From Phycisphaerae bacterium (GTDB lineage: Bacteria > Planctomycetota > Phycisphaerae > UBA1845): DNA of 64,000 bases. Shown here piece by piece: positions 35,050 through 45,189 of this stretch; the first letter of the stretch is position 1; each line of letters starts with the position of its first letter. The notes below the pieces were generated by a model. That model saw only the letters and a list, made by a program, of their open reading frames with translations. It was not told the DNA's origin and did not search any database. Location: contig JAJDDT010000052.1 in NCBI GenBank assembly GCA_029260165.1, positions 1 through 64,000 of the forward strand, written 5' to 3'. The position numbers were made by a program, and so were the translations under genes.

Positions 35050-37059
35050 TTACGCAGGAGAAGCCACCATCCCATACGCAAGCCCGGTCGCGTCGGGCAC
35101 ATGAGGCGTCATTTCCTCACCGAAGCGAACCAGTCGAGCACTGTTGAAAATCACAACCGCACTCGCAACCGTATGCAACACCGCCGCCGGGATAGCCGTC
35201 AATGTCCCCGCAGCCGTCAACGGCATCACCACCAGAATGAACACCACCCCGAAGATCAGATTCTGAGCAATGACCCGCGTCGCCTGTCGCGACAGTTTCA
35301 CCAAAAACGGCAAACGATTCAGGTCGTTGTTCATCAACGCGATCGATGCGGAATTGATGGCTACGTCACTACCCGCAGCCCCCATCGCAATACCAAGATC
35401 ACCCGCCGCCAGCGCCGGCGCGTCATTCACGCCGTCACCAATCACACAAACCCGATGACCACGCGATTTCAAATCCTCAACCAAACGCAGCTTCTCTTCC
35501 GGAAGAACCTCCGCCTGCACCTCGGTACAACCCATCTCCGAAGCTACACGCTTGGCGACCGACCATTTGTCACCGGTCACCATCGTCAGATTCCTGATAC
35601 CAAGTTCGCGCAACGCATCAATGGCTTCGCGCGCTTCCGAACGCGTCTTGTCCTCCAGACCGATCCACCCCAGACACTTCCCGTTCCGCGTGACGTACAA
35701 CATGCTCAGGCCCTCAGCCTCCTGGTAGTCCGGATTCTCCAACAGGCCCATGTCCGCCCCGTTATCCGTCAGCCAACTGCTCCGGCCGACCATCACATCA
35801 TCCGATCCAACCTTCGCCTTCACACCACGCCCGAGCACCTCCTCAAAATTCGTCGGATGAACAAGGTCCACCTTCGCATCCCGGGCAATATTGACCATCG
35901 CGCGAGCCGCCGGATGCTTGCTCAACTGCTCCGCAGAAGCAGCCGCCAGCAACAGTTCAGCCCCATCAACACCCGGCGCGGGCTTCATCTGCGTCACCGA
36001 CAATTCACCCGTCGTCAGCGTACCGGTCTTGTCGAACACGATCGCGGTCAGCGACCGGGCGTATTCCAGATTCACCACATTTTTCACCAGAATCCCCAAC
36101 CGCGCAGCGCAACTCAACGCAGCCACCATCGCCGTCGGCGTCGCCAGAACCAGCGCACAAGGACAACCCGCGACCAACATCGCGATCGCCCGCTTCATTC
36201 CCTCACCCCGGTCCTCCGCAAAGAACAGCACAATCGCAGCCAGCATCAAAATCGTCGGCGTGTACCAACCCGCATAACGATCAATCAACCGCATCAGCGG
36301 AATCCTGGTTCGTTCCGCCTCGAAAATCAGCTTCTGAACACGACCCAGCGTCGTGTCCTCACCGATCTTCAACACTCGAATATCAAGTGCCCCTGTCAAA
36401 TTGCTTGTGCCGCCGAAAACCTCTTCACCAACGATTTTGTCCACCGCCAACGATTCACCGGTCACATTGGCCTGGTTGACCGACGATTCGCCCGAGATAA
36501 TCTCACCGTCGGCTGGAATATTGTCACCAGGACGCACGCGAATCACGTCGCCCGGTTTCAAGGCTGACACCGGAACCAACTCCTCCGAACCGTCCGGCGA
36601 CATCCGATGCGCCTCCTGCGGAGTAAATCGGAGTAATCCAGCGATCGACTGACGAGCGCCGAGGGCGGTCCGCGTCTCGATCAGATTCGCAACAATCATG
36701 AAAAACGCAACGATGCCCGCCATCTGGTAGTATTCCAGCGCGATGGCGGCAATAACCGCCAACGCAACCAACTCGTCCATATGACTTTCGCCGCGATAGA
36801 GATGCACCAGCGACTGCCACACCAGTGGCAAACCGAGCATGATCGCGCCAATCAGGGCAATCGCGTCCGCCCGTGGATTGCGCATGATGCCTGCGCTGTC
36901 ACGGATCGTCCGTTCAAAGAAAATCTCCGCCAGAAACGACGCCAGAATCAACGTGCCGCCCACCAGCGTCGCAATCAGCAGAAAACTGACGCGCCCTGTC
37001 TGGGCTTCGACCGTCTCGGCTGTCTCCTGAACCGCCCGAGGTGCAACTTCCGCAGCCAT
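35050..37059 (-). CDS. P1B-type heavy-metal-transporting ATPase
   Basis: The 669-residue membrane pump has all the P-type hallmarks: TGES (actuator), CPC in VAGCPCALVLATP (metal site in the membrane), DKTGTLT (phosphorylated Asp), SKHPA (the HP motif of P1B pumps), MVTGD and GDGVNDAPALAAGDLGIAMG. There is no N-terminal HMA or CXXC metal-binding domain; the protein starts with a short cytosolic stretch and goes directly into the membrane. The CPC motif together with VASAVVIFNSARL near the end suggests Zn/Cd/Pb or Cu-type specificity, but not which. ATG 37059 has GGAG 6 nt upstream; the frame continues to TTG 37071. No metal-responsive regulator is seen next to it. Confidence 0.92.
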   Translation of the reverse strand: MAAEVAPRAVQETAETVEAQTGRVSFLLIATLVGGTLILASFLAEIFFERTIRDSAGIMRNPRADAIALIGAIMLGLPLVWQSLVHLYRGESHMDELVALAVIAAIALEYYQMAGIVAFFMIVANLIETRTALGARQSIAGLLRFTPQEAHRMSPDGSEELVPVSALKPGDVIRVRPGDNIPADGEIISGESSVNQANVTGESLAVDKIVGEEVFGGTSNLTGALDIRVLKIGEDTTLGRVQKLIFEAERTRIPLMRLIDRYAGWYTPTILMLAAIVLFFAEDRGEGMKRAIAMLVAGCPCALVLATPTAMVAALSCAARLGILVKNVVNLEYARSLTAIVFDKTGTLTTGELSVTQMKPAPGVDGAELLLAAASAEQLSKHPAARAMVNIARDAKVDLVHPTNFEEVLGRGVKAKVGSDDVMVGRSSWLTDNGADMGLLENPDYQEAEGLSMLYVTRNGKCLGWIGLEDKTRSEAREAIDALRELGIRNLTMVTGDKWSVAKRVASEMGCTEVQAEVLPEEKLRLVEDLKSRGHRVCVIGDGVNDAPALAAGDLGIAMGAAGSDVAINSASIALMNNDLNRLPFLVKLSRQATRVIAQNLIFGVVFILVVMPLTAAGTLTAIPAAVLHTVASAVVIFNSARLVRFGEEMTPHVPDATGLAYGMVASPA

Positions 37060-37250
37060 CATCATCTCCAAAAATCACCCCAAACCCCTGGGGCGCCAGT
37101 GTTTCCTTGCAAAGACATACCACAGGCAACCGCGCGCGGCAACACCGCGCCGGAACCGGCTTTACAGTTCGCTGGTATTGGTACGGTTCGGGAATCCTGA
37201 CGGTTCGCCGGAAAGAAAATCACTATCTTCAACTGCCCACCGGACACGCG

Positions 37251-40200
37251 TTAGCGACCGATGTTGTTGCCATAGATGACGTACGCATCACCCTGATCCG
37301 GCCTTCTTCCGGTCGAATTGGGATCACCATCACCCTGCGGGAACGTATCGTCGAGGAGATCCGCCCGCGTGACGCCAATGGCGATGTCCTCAAACCCATC
37401 GTTGTTGATATCACCCAGTGAACCGACAAACTCGGTCGGGGCTTCATCGGGCGCACCGGTCGGATACGGGGTCAGAAAGACGATACCGGGGATCCGGTCC
37501 CCAATCTCGGATAGTTCGATTGGCGCTTCCTGATTCTGGAGGTGCGGACCGCCGAAAATGAGATAGGTGACACCCATTCGCTCGCGAGCATTGCTGTCTT
37601 CGCGAACTTCGCCCGGCGCGGAGATCAGCAGATCCCCGAATCCGTCGCGGTCGAAATCTCCGGCGGACGTGATGTCGAATCCAGCCAGATCACCGGGAGA
37701 GGTCCCGTAGAAAATAACGCCCGGCAGATCACTCGTGCCGATTTGGCTGATCGTGCGGTCCCCCTGCCGATCAACCCCGCCGAAGACAACCGCGATGAAC
37801 CCGTTGTCGACCGGACAGCAATCGCTGCCATTGCCCTCTTCGAGACAGTCGAACACAAGCTCATCCTGACCATCAACGATTCGATCGTTGTTGAAGTCGA
37901 ATGGTTTGCAAAGATCATCGAAGTCGAAAAAGGTCTCACGCCCGCGACACGCGTTGAACGAACCACGATCCAGGCCGACTCTCTGAACCTCGATGTCGCA
38001 TTCGGGTTTGGCGACGATAAAATCGGTGTGCGGCGAACTGATCAAGACGTCGTCAATGCGATCGCCGTTGACATCCCGCACTGATTCCTGCCGAAATCCG
38101 ATCTGATCGCCCGGAACCTCCCCACGAATACGAAGTGACGGAGGACGGGTCAACGGGTCGTTCATGCTTGCTAATTCAATATCCCCGATCGGTGATCGGC
38201 CATAGACAATGTAAACAGCCCCGGTGTCCTCGAGTGCCGCCGTTCGGTCATTCATCTTCGCACCACAGAGAATGTCGGGAACCGAATCGAGATTGAAGTC
38301 ACCCGCGGTAGTCCCACCCGCAAGGAAGTCGGTCATGTCCTCGGCGAAAATCTCGAACGCCGCATTCGGAACCAGCGGCCCACAGCGGGGAACAGGCATC
38401 CGCGGATTGCAACTTCCGGGGTCGGTGCAACCGCCCGGTGTTTCATCGCCGGGCACGGGAATACATGACGTACCATCCGTTCCAGCGCGATCCCGCCAGA
38501 AGTCGATATCATAGTCCCCACCAGGAATGACAACGATGCTGCCGGTAAAGGCCCGTGCAGCAAAATGCGTCGAGTTAAGACCGAAATTCAACTGCGAATT
38601 CATGTTGTCCAATTCGTTCGTGGGTGCCGAAATAATAATCTCCGGCGCGCCATCAAGGGCGAGGTCTTCCATCCACGAAACGTTGTAGCCAAACAATCCA
38701 TTGAGCGGAGGCTGACCCAGTTGAAGATGGTCGATCGAATCGTACCAACCCGCCTGAAAACGCATGCCCGGAATGCGATTTGCCTCATCACCCTCCGCCA
38801 ACGCGGTAACACCTCCAGGCAACGGGGGGGTCGGTCGCTGACCGGCCAATTCCAACGCGACAACGGTGCTGTCCAGTCGATTCGGATTGACCGCGCCAAG
38901 GTTGTCACGTGTCTCGCTGTTGATCAGTGCAACGAATCCATTCGCCTCAAATTTCGACTCGTTGACACCACCGAAGGTATTCCCGTCGTCCGAGAAGTTG
39001 TTCGGAAGACCGTCGGGATAGCAACCCGTCGGGCCGCCGTCCAGTTCACGATTGTAGTTGATCGTCATCCGAGGCCTCTGACGCGTATCGGAAAACTCGC
39101 TCGACGCAAAACGGGCATTGTCATCCGCGTCCGCATCATCCGCATCAGGAACGATGATGAACCGCAACTCATTTCCGGGGAGATCGCCGATCAACAATCG
39201 TTGAAGCAATTGATCAATCTGAATGGTCACTGTGGCACCAACGTTGTTGGGATTGACGTTGGCAAGCTCTTCCTCTTCATAGTGCTCGCCCGCGACCGGA
39301 CCCCCGCCTCCCGCGATGAAATTATTGAACGTCACGGTGCTCGCGTCGAAATCCTCAAACAACTCGTGGATCGTCGCCCGACCACCACCGTTCAACACGT
39401 TTAACCGGATCGCCCCCGCCGTGCCGTTGATGCGCTCGGGGGTATCGATGGCGGGGAATTGAAGAAGAATGTCAGAAAACTTGATCAGTATGAAGGTCTG
39501 ATCATTGGCGTCCCGACTCACATATTCCAGGTCGGATGATCGGAAATTCTCGTTCGGATCCGCGCTTGAGATAATGGTGTCATCAACGCCGAAATAACTC
39601 GAAACCGGCAACCCCTCGTCATTCACCTCAAGCTCAAGACCATCAGGCCCCTGACGAACCATGATCTGCACCATCACCTCTTCGTCGGTATCGGGGGGAT
39701 TGTCGTCGGGATCGTCATCACGCGCCTGAAACTGTCCTTCGCAATGCGCGAGACCAATCAGCAACTCAGGACGACCGTCACCACTGATGTCGGGAATCGA
39801 CGAAACATCCGTGATCCCCATGGTGACCGGCTCGACGATACCAAGCTGCGGACCGCGAAGGGGCGGGGCTTCCATGATGAACCCGGGAAGCGTTCGGGCG
39901 GTGCTGTTGACATTGATCACGCCGCCGAACCGCAAACCATCCTGCCCGTATATCCCGTAGGCCTCACCGATGTTTCCGAAGTTTCTCGGGTTTCCGAACT
40001 GAGAGGTCAGGACAAAATCGTCAACGCCGTCCTGATCGAAATCGTCGATCCCGCACATCGTCGTCCCCAGTCGCGAACCCGGGTTGAACCCGCGGAATGT
40101 CACACCACTGATGGTCCGACCGATCTGCCCAAGATCGACAAACCCCGTGGCAGCGCGAACAATATTGATCGTGCCGGTCGCGTAAGCGTGTACTTCCTGG

Positions 40201-41072
40201 TTTTGACCGTCGGTGATGGTCGCCCGAATGAAATACGGCTTTCCGTCGGAACGGATCGGGATAGTCTCCAGGTCGATTTCGACCGGGAATGTCTTTTGTT
40301 CAAAATCGCCCACCGGAATCTCGAGTGGGTCAGCCACCGAGATAATGCGCGACGGATCCGGTGCGACGACGTTGTCATTCAGGGGATCGTTGTCGAGATC
40401 CAGCACAAGATACAGCGTCGTGGTGCTGTCGGGGTCAAACGGGGTCTGATCCATTTGATCCGGGGCGACAAACGCGTCCACCACGCGCGTCGGCTGAACC
40501 AGAACGACCAGTGTATCATCCTGCGAAACCGACCGATTGAAGCTCGGTTCGGAAACAAAGACGAGCGGTGGTTGATTGACCGTCACCGTCGTTCCAGGCT
40601 CGACGATGGTAACCAAAACAGGCCCCAACCCACTGGTACGATTGTTGGCAACGGTGGTAACCGGCTGATTGACACCATCGGCGATTTGCCCACGAAGTGT
40701 GTAGGTGCCGATGGGGACAAACGTCGTCGAGGCGGTAAATCGGTCGCTGCTGCCATCGTTGTTTTCGCCCAAACCGCTCACCAGCGGAATCACCAACGTG
40801 GCGTCGTCCTCGTTGACAAGCGAGTACGAAATCGTTGCGTCGTTGTCCCGATCGGTATCGAGCCACTCGATCACCAGGCCCTGTCCCTGGCTGATTGAGA
40901 AATTCAAGTCAGGCCTGACCACGCGCAAGGTGGGAATCTCATTTCCGGAGACTCTTCCACCCTCGATTGGGATGGGCAACAACGGGTTCACGTCGCAGTG
41001 CATCGCGGTCAGCGCGCACAGACAAATGGATACTTGAGTCACGCGACGAATGGCAGCCTGTTTGAGGGGCAT
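37251..41072 (-). CDS. Large FG-GAP/VCBS-repeat lipoprotein with dockerin-like motif
   Basis: The 1273-residue exported protein starts with a signal sequence ending in LCALTAMHC, a possible lipobox. Its N-terminal 320 residues are beta-sandwich-like. From residue 320 on there are at least seven FG-GAP repeats with calcium-binding loops: DFDQDGVDDFVL, DISGDGRPELLIG, DLALDGAPEIIIS, DFNLDSVPDILCG, DVNGDRIDDVLIS, DFDRDGFGDLLIS and DINNDGFEDIAIG. These are the blades of an integrin-alpha-type propeller. Within the C-terminal part lies a dockerin-like EF loop (DFNNDRIVDGQDELVFDC) next to paired cysteines. The ATG is preceded by GGAGGA at a 6-nt spacing. It is probably a cell-surface protein; ligand unknown. 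Confidence 0.87.
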   Translation of the reverse strand: MPLKQAAIRRVTQVSICLCALTAMHCDVNPLLPIPIEGGRVSGNEIPTLRVVRPDLNFSISQGQGLVIEWLDTDRDNDATISYSLVNEDDATLVIPLVSGLGENNDGSSDRFTASTTFVPIGTYTLRGQIADGVNQPVTTVANNRTSGLGPVLVTIVEPGTTVTVNQPPLVFVSEPSFNRSVSQDDTLVVLVQPTRVVDAFVAPDQMDQTPFDPDSTTTLYLVLDLDNDPLNDNVVAPDPSRIISVADPLEIPVGDFEQKTFPVEIDLETIPIRSDGKPYFIRATITDGQNQEVHAYATGTINIVRAATGFVDLGQIGRTISGVTFRGFNPGSRLGTTMCGIDDFDQDGVDDFVLTSQFGNPRNFGNIGEAYGIYGQDGLRFGGVINVNSTARTLPGFIMEAPPLRGPQLGIVEPVTMGITDVSSIPDISGDGRPELLIGLAHCEGQFQARDDDPDDNPPDTDEEVMVQIMVRQGPDGLELEVNDEGLPVSSYFGVDDTIISSADPNENFRSSDLEYVSRDANDQTFILIKFSDILLQFPAIDTPERINGTAGAIRLNVLNGGGRATIHELFEDFDASTVTFNNFIAGGGGPVAGEHYEEEELANVNPNNVGATVTIQIDQLLQRLLIGDLPGNELRFIIVPDADDADADDNARFASSEFSDTRQRPRMTINYNRELDGGPTGCYPDGLPNNFSDDGNTFGGVNESKFEANGFVALINSETRDNLGAVNPNRLDSTVVALELAGQRPTPPLPGGVTALAEGDEANRIPGMRFQAGWYDSIDHLQLGQPPLNGLFGYNVSWMEDLALDGAPEIIISAPTNELDNMNSQLNFGLNSTHFAARAFTGSIVVIPGGDYDIDFWRDRAGTDGTSCIPVPGDETPGGCTDPGSCNPRMPVPRCGPLVPNAAFEIFAEDMTDFLAGGTTAGDFNLDSVPDILCGAKMNDRTAALEDTGAVYIVYGRSPIGDIELASMNDPLTRPPSLRIRGEVPGDQIGFRQESVRDVNGDRIDDVLISSPHTDFIVAKPECDIEVQRVGLDRGSFNACRGRETFFDFDDLCKPFDFNNDRIVDGQDELVFDCLEEGNGSDCCPVDNGFIAVVFGGVDRQGDRTISQIGTSDLPGVIFYGTSPGDLAGFDITSAGDFDRDGFGDLLISAPGEVREDSNARERMGVTYLIFGGPHLQNQEAPIELSEIGDRIPGIVFLTPYPTGAPDEAPTEFVGSLGDINNDGFEDIAIGVTRADLLDDTFPQGDGDPNSTGRRPDQGDAYVIYGNNIGR

Positions 41073-41368
41073 TCAGATCCTCCGTAGACAAATTAAAGTA
41101 CCGCTTTGGTCGCGGTGACGTCTCCATGGTAGACGTCGCGGTTGGAAGCCGAATCTTACACGGCCTGCGGACCGGTGACAAAGCGTCGGTGAAAAACCGG
41201 CCAACCCCGGTGCAGACCGCTCCCGACATTTTCCTCCCATATCGTACGCCCGCCCCGATTGTCCGGTCAATATGCCCGTTGGAGCGTAGCACGCACCTCC
41301 GGCTGGGTCCGGAAACCAAACTGGACGGTGACGCTCCTGCCGGACGTATTGGCTGCATCGGAAACGCT
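41073..41368. other. Spacer upstream of the FG-GAP gene
   Basis: About 296 bases lie between the FG-GAP gene start (minus strand) and the stop of the phosphatase gene. I see a Shine-Dalgarno GGAGGA for the FG-GAP gene at its start side and no convincing ORF, repeat or RNA. Confidence 0.4.
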
Positions 41369-43030
41369 CTAATCACCGGCGTGAGTTTGAGCCTGTGGAC
41401 CGATGCGAACCGCGACCATCGTCAGGTCATCGGACGCGGGTGCATTGCCTCGGTAGGCGGCGACGGCTTTTCTCATCCGCCGGATGACCATGGCGGGATC
41501 ATCCTGCAAACACTCTTTGAGCACGTCGATCATCCGATCCTCACCGAACAATTCCTCCTCGGGGTTCATGGCTTCGTACACGCCGTCGGTGTACGCGAAA
41601 ATCGTCACCGGCGTGTCGGAAAGATCGATGTCAGCCGCTTGATAGGTTGCGTCATCCGCCACCCCCAACGGCAGCCACGCTTCCGCCGAAAAGGGTTTCA
41701 CTTCACCCGAATTATGGAAGACGCCATAAGCAGGCGGATGACCCGCCAACACGACGGACATTTTCAAGGCCTTCGGATCAATGATCGCAACCAGGCAGGT
41801 CACGAATTTTGACGCATCGGTATTGTCGTACAGCAGTCGGTTCCACTCGGTCAGTAACCGGCTCACATCATCGCTCTGTCCCATGGTCAGCCGCACCGCG
41901 CCCTGGAGATTCGCCATGAGCAACGAAGCAGCCACCCCTTCGCCGGTCACATCGGCGATCAGGAATCCGATCCGTCCGTCCCCGAATTCAATCACGTCAT
42001 AGTAGTCGCCACTAACCCCACGCCCCGGCTCGTTCAACACGGCAATCCGGAGATTCTCGCGTTGCGGCAGATCACGCGGAAACAACATCTGTTGAATCTC
42101 CCGGGCGACGGCGAGTTCCGCCTCGTACTCCAGTTTGGCTTTCTGCTCCTCGAGAAGCCTGGCGTTGATCAGTCCGATGGAGACCTGCCGCGCGATTCCC
42201 GCCAGAAAATCGACATCTTCCTTGCTGTAGGTCGTGCCCGTTGTCGTTCGATCGCCGTAGAGAACACCCAGGATGTTTTTCTCGTGCTCGAGCGGAACGC
42301 ACATGGCTGATCGAATTCCATGCTGCACCATGCTGACGGTCGGGTCGATTTTCTGGTTGCCGACGTCGGTGATGACCGCCCTCTCACCATGGTCCATCGC
42401 CCTGCCGAGGATGGAACGACTGATCGTCAACTCACCGGTGGTGGCACGCAGGTTGCGAACGACGGGCCACTCCACGCCCCGACCGTCGCGATGTCGCAAT
42501 CCGATCGCACCGCGTTCAAATCGGAGCATGTCGAAACAAATGTCCATCGCGTCTTCAAGCAACTCCTGACGATCCCGAAGTCTGGTGAGTCGCTCGCTGA
42601 GGTCGTAAATCATCTGCAGACGACGCTCGTTGAGTTGCAGCGACGTGCTTTGCGACCGATAGCTCGCAGCCGTGTTCAAGGGTTCATCCGAAACAACGAC
42701 CGTGCTCTTGCGATCGACCGTCTGATCGTCGGCGACGAAGCGAACCTCGACCGAGCCAATCGAAATCAGATCCATGTGCGAAAGCTGGTGGAACTGCACC
42801 CGCTGGTCGTTAACCAGCGTGCCATTCTTGCTGCCGAGGTCCTGAACAAAAAACTGACCGTTGTCGCATCGAAGCATGGCGTGTCGGCGCGAAGCGCTGG
42901 GATCGTCGAGAAGAATACCGCACATGGGATCACGCCCGAGGACATGCGCACCGGAACTGATGACGTGCTGCTGAGAACGACCGTCGGCGTATTGGACATC
43001 TAACCGGGGCACTACGTTTTCGTGGTGCAT
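41369..43030 (-). CDS. FHA-GAF-SpoIIE protein serine phosphatase
   Basis: The 553-residue protein has three modules. An N-terminal FHA domain that would bind phosphothreonine shows LGRD (31-34), SRRH (47-50) and GSKNGT (66-71). A central GAF domain follows (LRDRQELLEDAMDICFDMLRFERGAIGL...). The C-terminal PP2C/SpoIIE phosphatase domain shows SGDYYDVIEFGDGRIGFLIADVTGEGVAASLLMANLQGAVRL and FAYTDGVYEAMNPEEELFG, whose aspartates bind metal. It would act in a partner-switching or Ser/Thr phosphorylation circuit, but no anti-sigma or kinase gene is nearby. The start overlaps the end of the MazG-like gene; a GTG at 43012 (TAGTG overlap) is the alternative. Confidence 0.9.
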   Translation of the reverse strand: MHHENVVPRLDVQYADGRSQQHVISSGAHVLGRDPMCGILLDDPSASRRHAMLRCDNGQFFVQDLGSKNGTLVNDQRVQFHQLSHMDLISIGSVEVRFVADDQTVDRKSTVVVSDEPLNTAASYRSQSTSLQLNERRLQMIYDLSERLTRLRDRQELLEDAMDICFDMLRFERGAIGLRHRDGRGVEWPVVRNLRATTGELTISRSILGRAMDHGERAVITDVGNQKIDPTVSMVQHGIRSAMCVPLEHEKNILGVLYGDRTTTGTTYSKEDVDFLAGIARQVSIGLINARLLEEQKAKLEYEAELAVAREIQQMLFPRDLPQRENLRIAVLNEPGRGVSGDYYDVIEFGDGRIGFLIADVTGEGVAASLLMANLQGAVRLTMGQSDDVSRLLTEWNRLLYDNTDASKFVTCLVAIIDPKALKMSVVLAGHPPAYGVFHNSGEVKPFSAEAWLPLGVADDATYQAADIDLSDTPVTIFAYTDGVYEAMNPEEELFGEDRMIDVLKECLQDDPAMVIRRMRKAVAAYRGNAPASDDLTMVAVRIGPQAQTHAGD

Positions 43031-43305
43031 GTACAGGCGTAAAGACCGCAGCCCGGGCACCCTTCTCCATACTTCTTGTGCAATGCTTCGGTCAGGTTGA
43101 TGCCTTCGACGTTGGCGAGTGTGACCACCCACGCAAGAACGTCCGCGAATTCCCCCTCCAGCTCTTCCTTGTCGCCCCCTGCGATCGCGGCAGCCAACTC
43201 ACCAATTTCCTCGCTCAGCCAGAGAAACGTCCTGGCTGACCCCCGTTCGCGGTCTTTGGCAGAATACATTTTTTCGATCAGAGCCTGCAAATCGTTGATG
43301 GTCAT
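43012..43305 (-). CDS. MazG-like nucleotide pyrophosphohydrolase with Cys tail
   Basis: The 97-residue product has the MazG-fold metal motif EEIGELAAA...EGEFADVLAW, as in small dNTP or house-cleaning pyrophosphohydrolases. After the catalytic fold comes GEGCPGCGLYACTCTTKT. This tail has five Cys in a short space and looks like a metal-binding or zinc-finger-like element that simple MazG proteins lack. The gene overlaps the following phosphatase gene. Confidence 0.85.
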   Translation of the reverse strand: MTINDLQALIEKMYSAKDRERGSARTFLWLSEEIGELAAAIAGGDKEELEGEFADVLAWVVTLANVEGINLTEALHKKYGEGCPGCGLYACTCTTKT

Positions 43306-43354
43306 GGCGTCGAGTATAGCAAACGGACCGATTGACGGATACGGCGGCGCCTGA

Positions 43355-45073
43355 CTACCCGATTTCGATCAACGCATACCTGCCGTTGAACCAGGTCGAC
43401 ACTGGCCGGATGGCGGAAAGTGCGGCGTGAATCCGGGCTTCGGACGTGCCCTCGGGCGCGTGCTCTGTGATGTCAATGAAAATCCACGATATTTGCCGTT
43501 CCCGACAGAACAACGCAATTTTGCCCAGCGTCGTCGCACGCTCTGTCAGCTCACAGTATCGCGCGTACCACTCGCGAGCAGCCACAGATTTGAACGGGAA
43601 ACACTTCCATCCGAAGAACGGAGTCCGATGTGCATGGGCACGAAAACCCCGAACGGTGGGCGAAACGAGAACCATGTCGCCAGGGTCAACCACGTCCCGA
43701 ACATGGTCATACGCCTCGTCGAGCTCAGAATCGATTGGTGTCCATTGAGTTGCGGTAAGCCGTCGTCCGACCTGCAGCGTGTCGTTGAAAACGAACAGCA
43801 GCGCGGCGCAACCCATTGCAGCGATCAATGCCAATGACCGCACACGACGCGTCACGCCTGAAACAAGGCTGAATCCCGTCCACGCGACCAGCGCGCCCCC
43901 AACCTGCCACACCAACGACGCGATGCCCGGATGAACAATCCAGAGAAAACCAGCGGTCCCGAGCATCGCCGTCAATGCGATGAGTCGAGCCGGACGTAGC
44001 TCAAGTGGAGATTGCCGTCCAACCAGTAGCTCTGCGAATGCAGCGGCAACACACAGCGTGCCAATAACATTGAAAAAAACCAGACAACGGTAGGGATAGG
44101 TCACCGCCGCCAACCTGAGCTGCATGTGCTCGATTCCCACATAACCACCAATCGAGATAACTGCCAGCGCCGCCAGAAACACGAGCAGTTTCCTGCCGAT
44201 TTCCCTGCATCTCACCTCACCGCTGAGTGCCAACCAGGCCGCTCCCGACACACCGAGCACGATGTTCAGCACCAAACGCATCACGCGCAAAAACCCCCAT
44301 GTGCTGATCATCGTGTGATGAGGATGCCGCGTCCTGCAGAATATTTCCACGAATTCAGAACCGCCCATCTCGCCCGACGGCTGTGACATCGCGAACCACA
44401 TTAACGGAATCGCACCGACGACAAACGCGACGACCAGCGGCAGAACCCGCATTAGCCTTCGATGGATATGTCCCACACGTCCATCGAACAGGACGATCGC
44501 AAATACCCCAAACAACGTATGACAGGCAACAATCGGATGAAACAGTGTGCCAACCGTCAATGCCACCGAAGCAGCCCTCGGTCGATTATCGACAACAAGC
44601 AGCAAGGAAAGGAAACAGGCCGGCCAGGCAAGACCAACGGGCGTGCCAAACGGCGACAGAAAATGATACCCGCTCGCAGACGCAAAAACCCGCTCGCCAA
44701 GCAGCAGCGTCAATAGAACGAAAATCACGACGGAGCGTCCAGTCAGAATGCGACACGCCACGAGCAGAACAGACATTGCCGCAAGGACTGAAACAACGCG
44801 GACGCCATACATCACGTTCTGAATTCCGATGTGTCTGCCGATCGCGGCGACAGCATGAACAAAGACAACGTGCTGCGACCCGCCCTCTACAAACGGGTCG
44901 TCTGGCAGAAAATCGGCGTCCATCAGACGGTGGATGTGCGGAAGCAGCGCTTCCTGATCAGAGAAACCGAACTCGGTGGGGTATCTGATAATCCAACAGG
45001 CGGAGACGATCAGAACCAGAACAAGGCAGACCCGATAGCTTCGATCAGTCGTCCCGGGTTCTGCCATGCTCAT
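43355..45073 (-). CDS. Polytopic membrane protein (DUF6798-like)
   Basis: The roughly 572-residue protein has about 10-12 hydrophobic segments between residues 15 and 435. It ends in a soluble domain of about 130 residues (DELDEAYDHVRDVVDPGDMVLVSPTVRGFRAHAHRTPFFGWKCFPF...). The loop after the first segment (YPTEFGFSDQEALLPHIHRLMDADFLPDDPF) resembles glycosyltransferase-like membrane proteins of the GT-C type. I place it near DUF6798 proteins, found mostly in planctomycetes. ATG 45073 is chosen; the frame runs on to TTG 45169 but no better start is visible. Function unknown. Confidence 0.7.
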   Translation of the reverse strand: MSMAEPGTTDRSYRVCLVLVLIVSACWIIRYPTEFGFSDQEALLPHIHRLMDADFLPDDPFVEGGSQHVVFVHAVAAIGRHIGIQNVMYGVRVVSVLAAMSVLLVACRILTGRSVVIFVLLTLLLGERVFASASGYHFLSPFGTPVGLAWPACFLSLLLVVDNRPRAASVALTVGTLFHPIVACHTLFGVFAIVLFDGRVGHIHRRLMRVLPLVVAFVVGAIPLMWFAMSQPSGEMGGSEFVEIFCRTRHPHHTMISTWGFLRVMRLVLNIVLGVSGAAWLALSGEVRCREIGRKLLVFLAALAVISIGGYVGIEHMQLRLAAVTYPYRCLVFFNVIGTLCVAAAFAELLVGRQSPLELRPARLIALTAMLGTAGFLWIVHPGIASLVWQVGGALVAWTGFSLVSGVTRRVRSLALIAAMGCAALLFVFNDTLQVGRRLTATQWTPIDSELDEAYDHVRDVVDPGDMVLVSPTVRGFRAHAHRTPFFGWKCFPFKSVAAREWYARYCELTERATTLGKIALFCRERQISWIFIDITEHAPEGTSEARIHAALSAIRPVSTWFNGRYALIEIG

Positions 45074-45189
45074 GCATCGATCCGCGTCGGGGTGGAGTGC
45101 AGGGTCGTCGCCAACAACGTTGGTTGTATATGTACAATAATAGCCACCGAAAAGAGCACGTTTCTCCAACGAATCAATTGTCCGCGAGA

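Noticed and set aside
35101-36567. A 488-codon frame on the plus strand
   Set aside because: It lies opposite the P-type ATPase, whose motifs are complete; the plus-strand translation is Arg/His/Gln-rich and resembles no protein.
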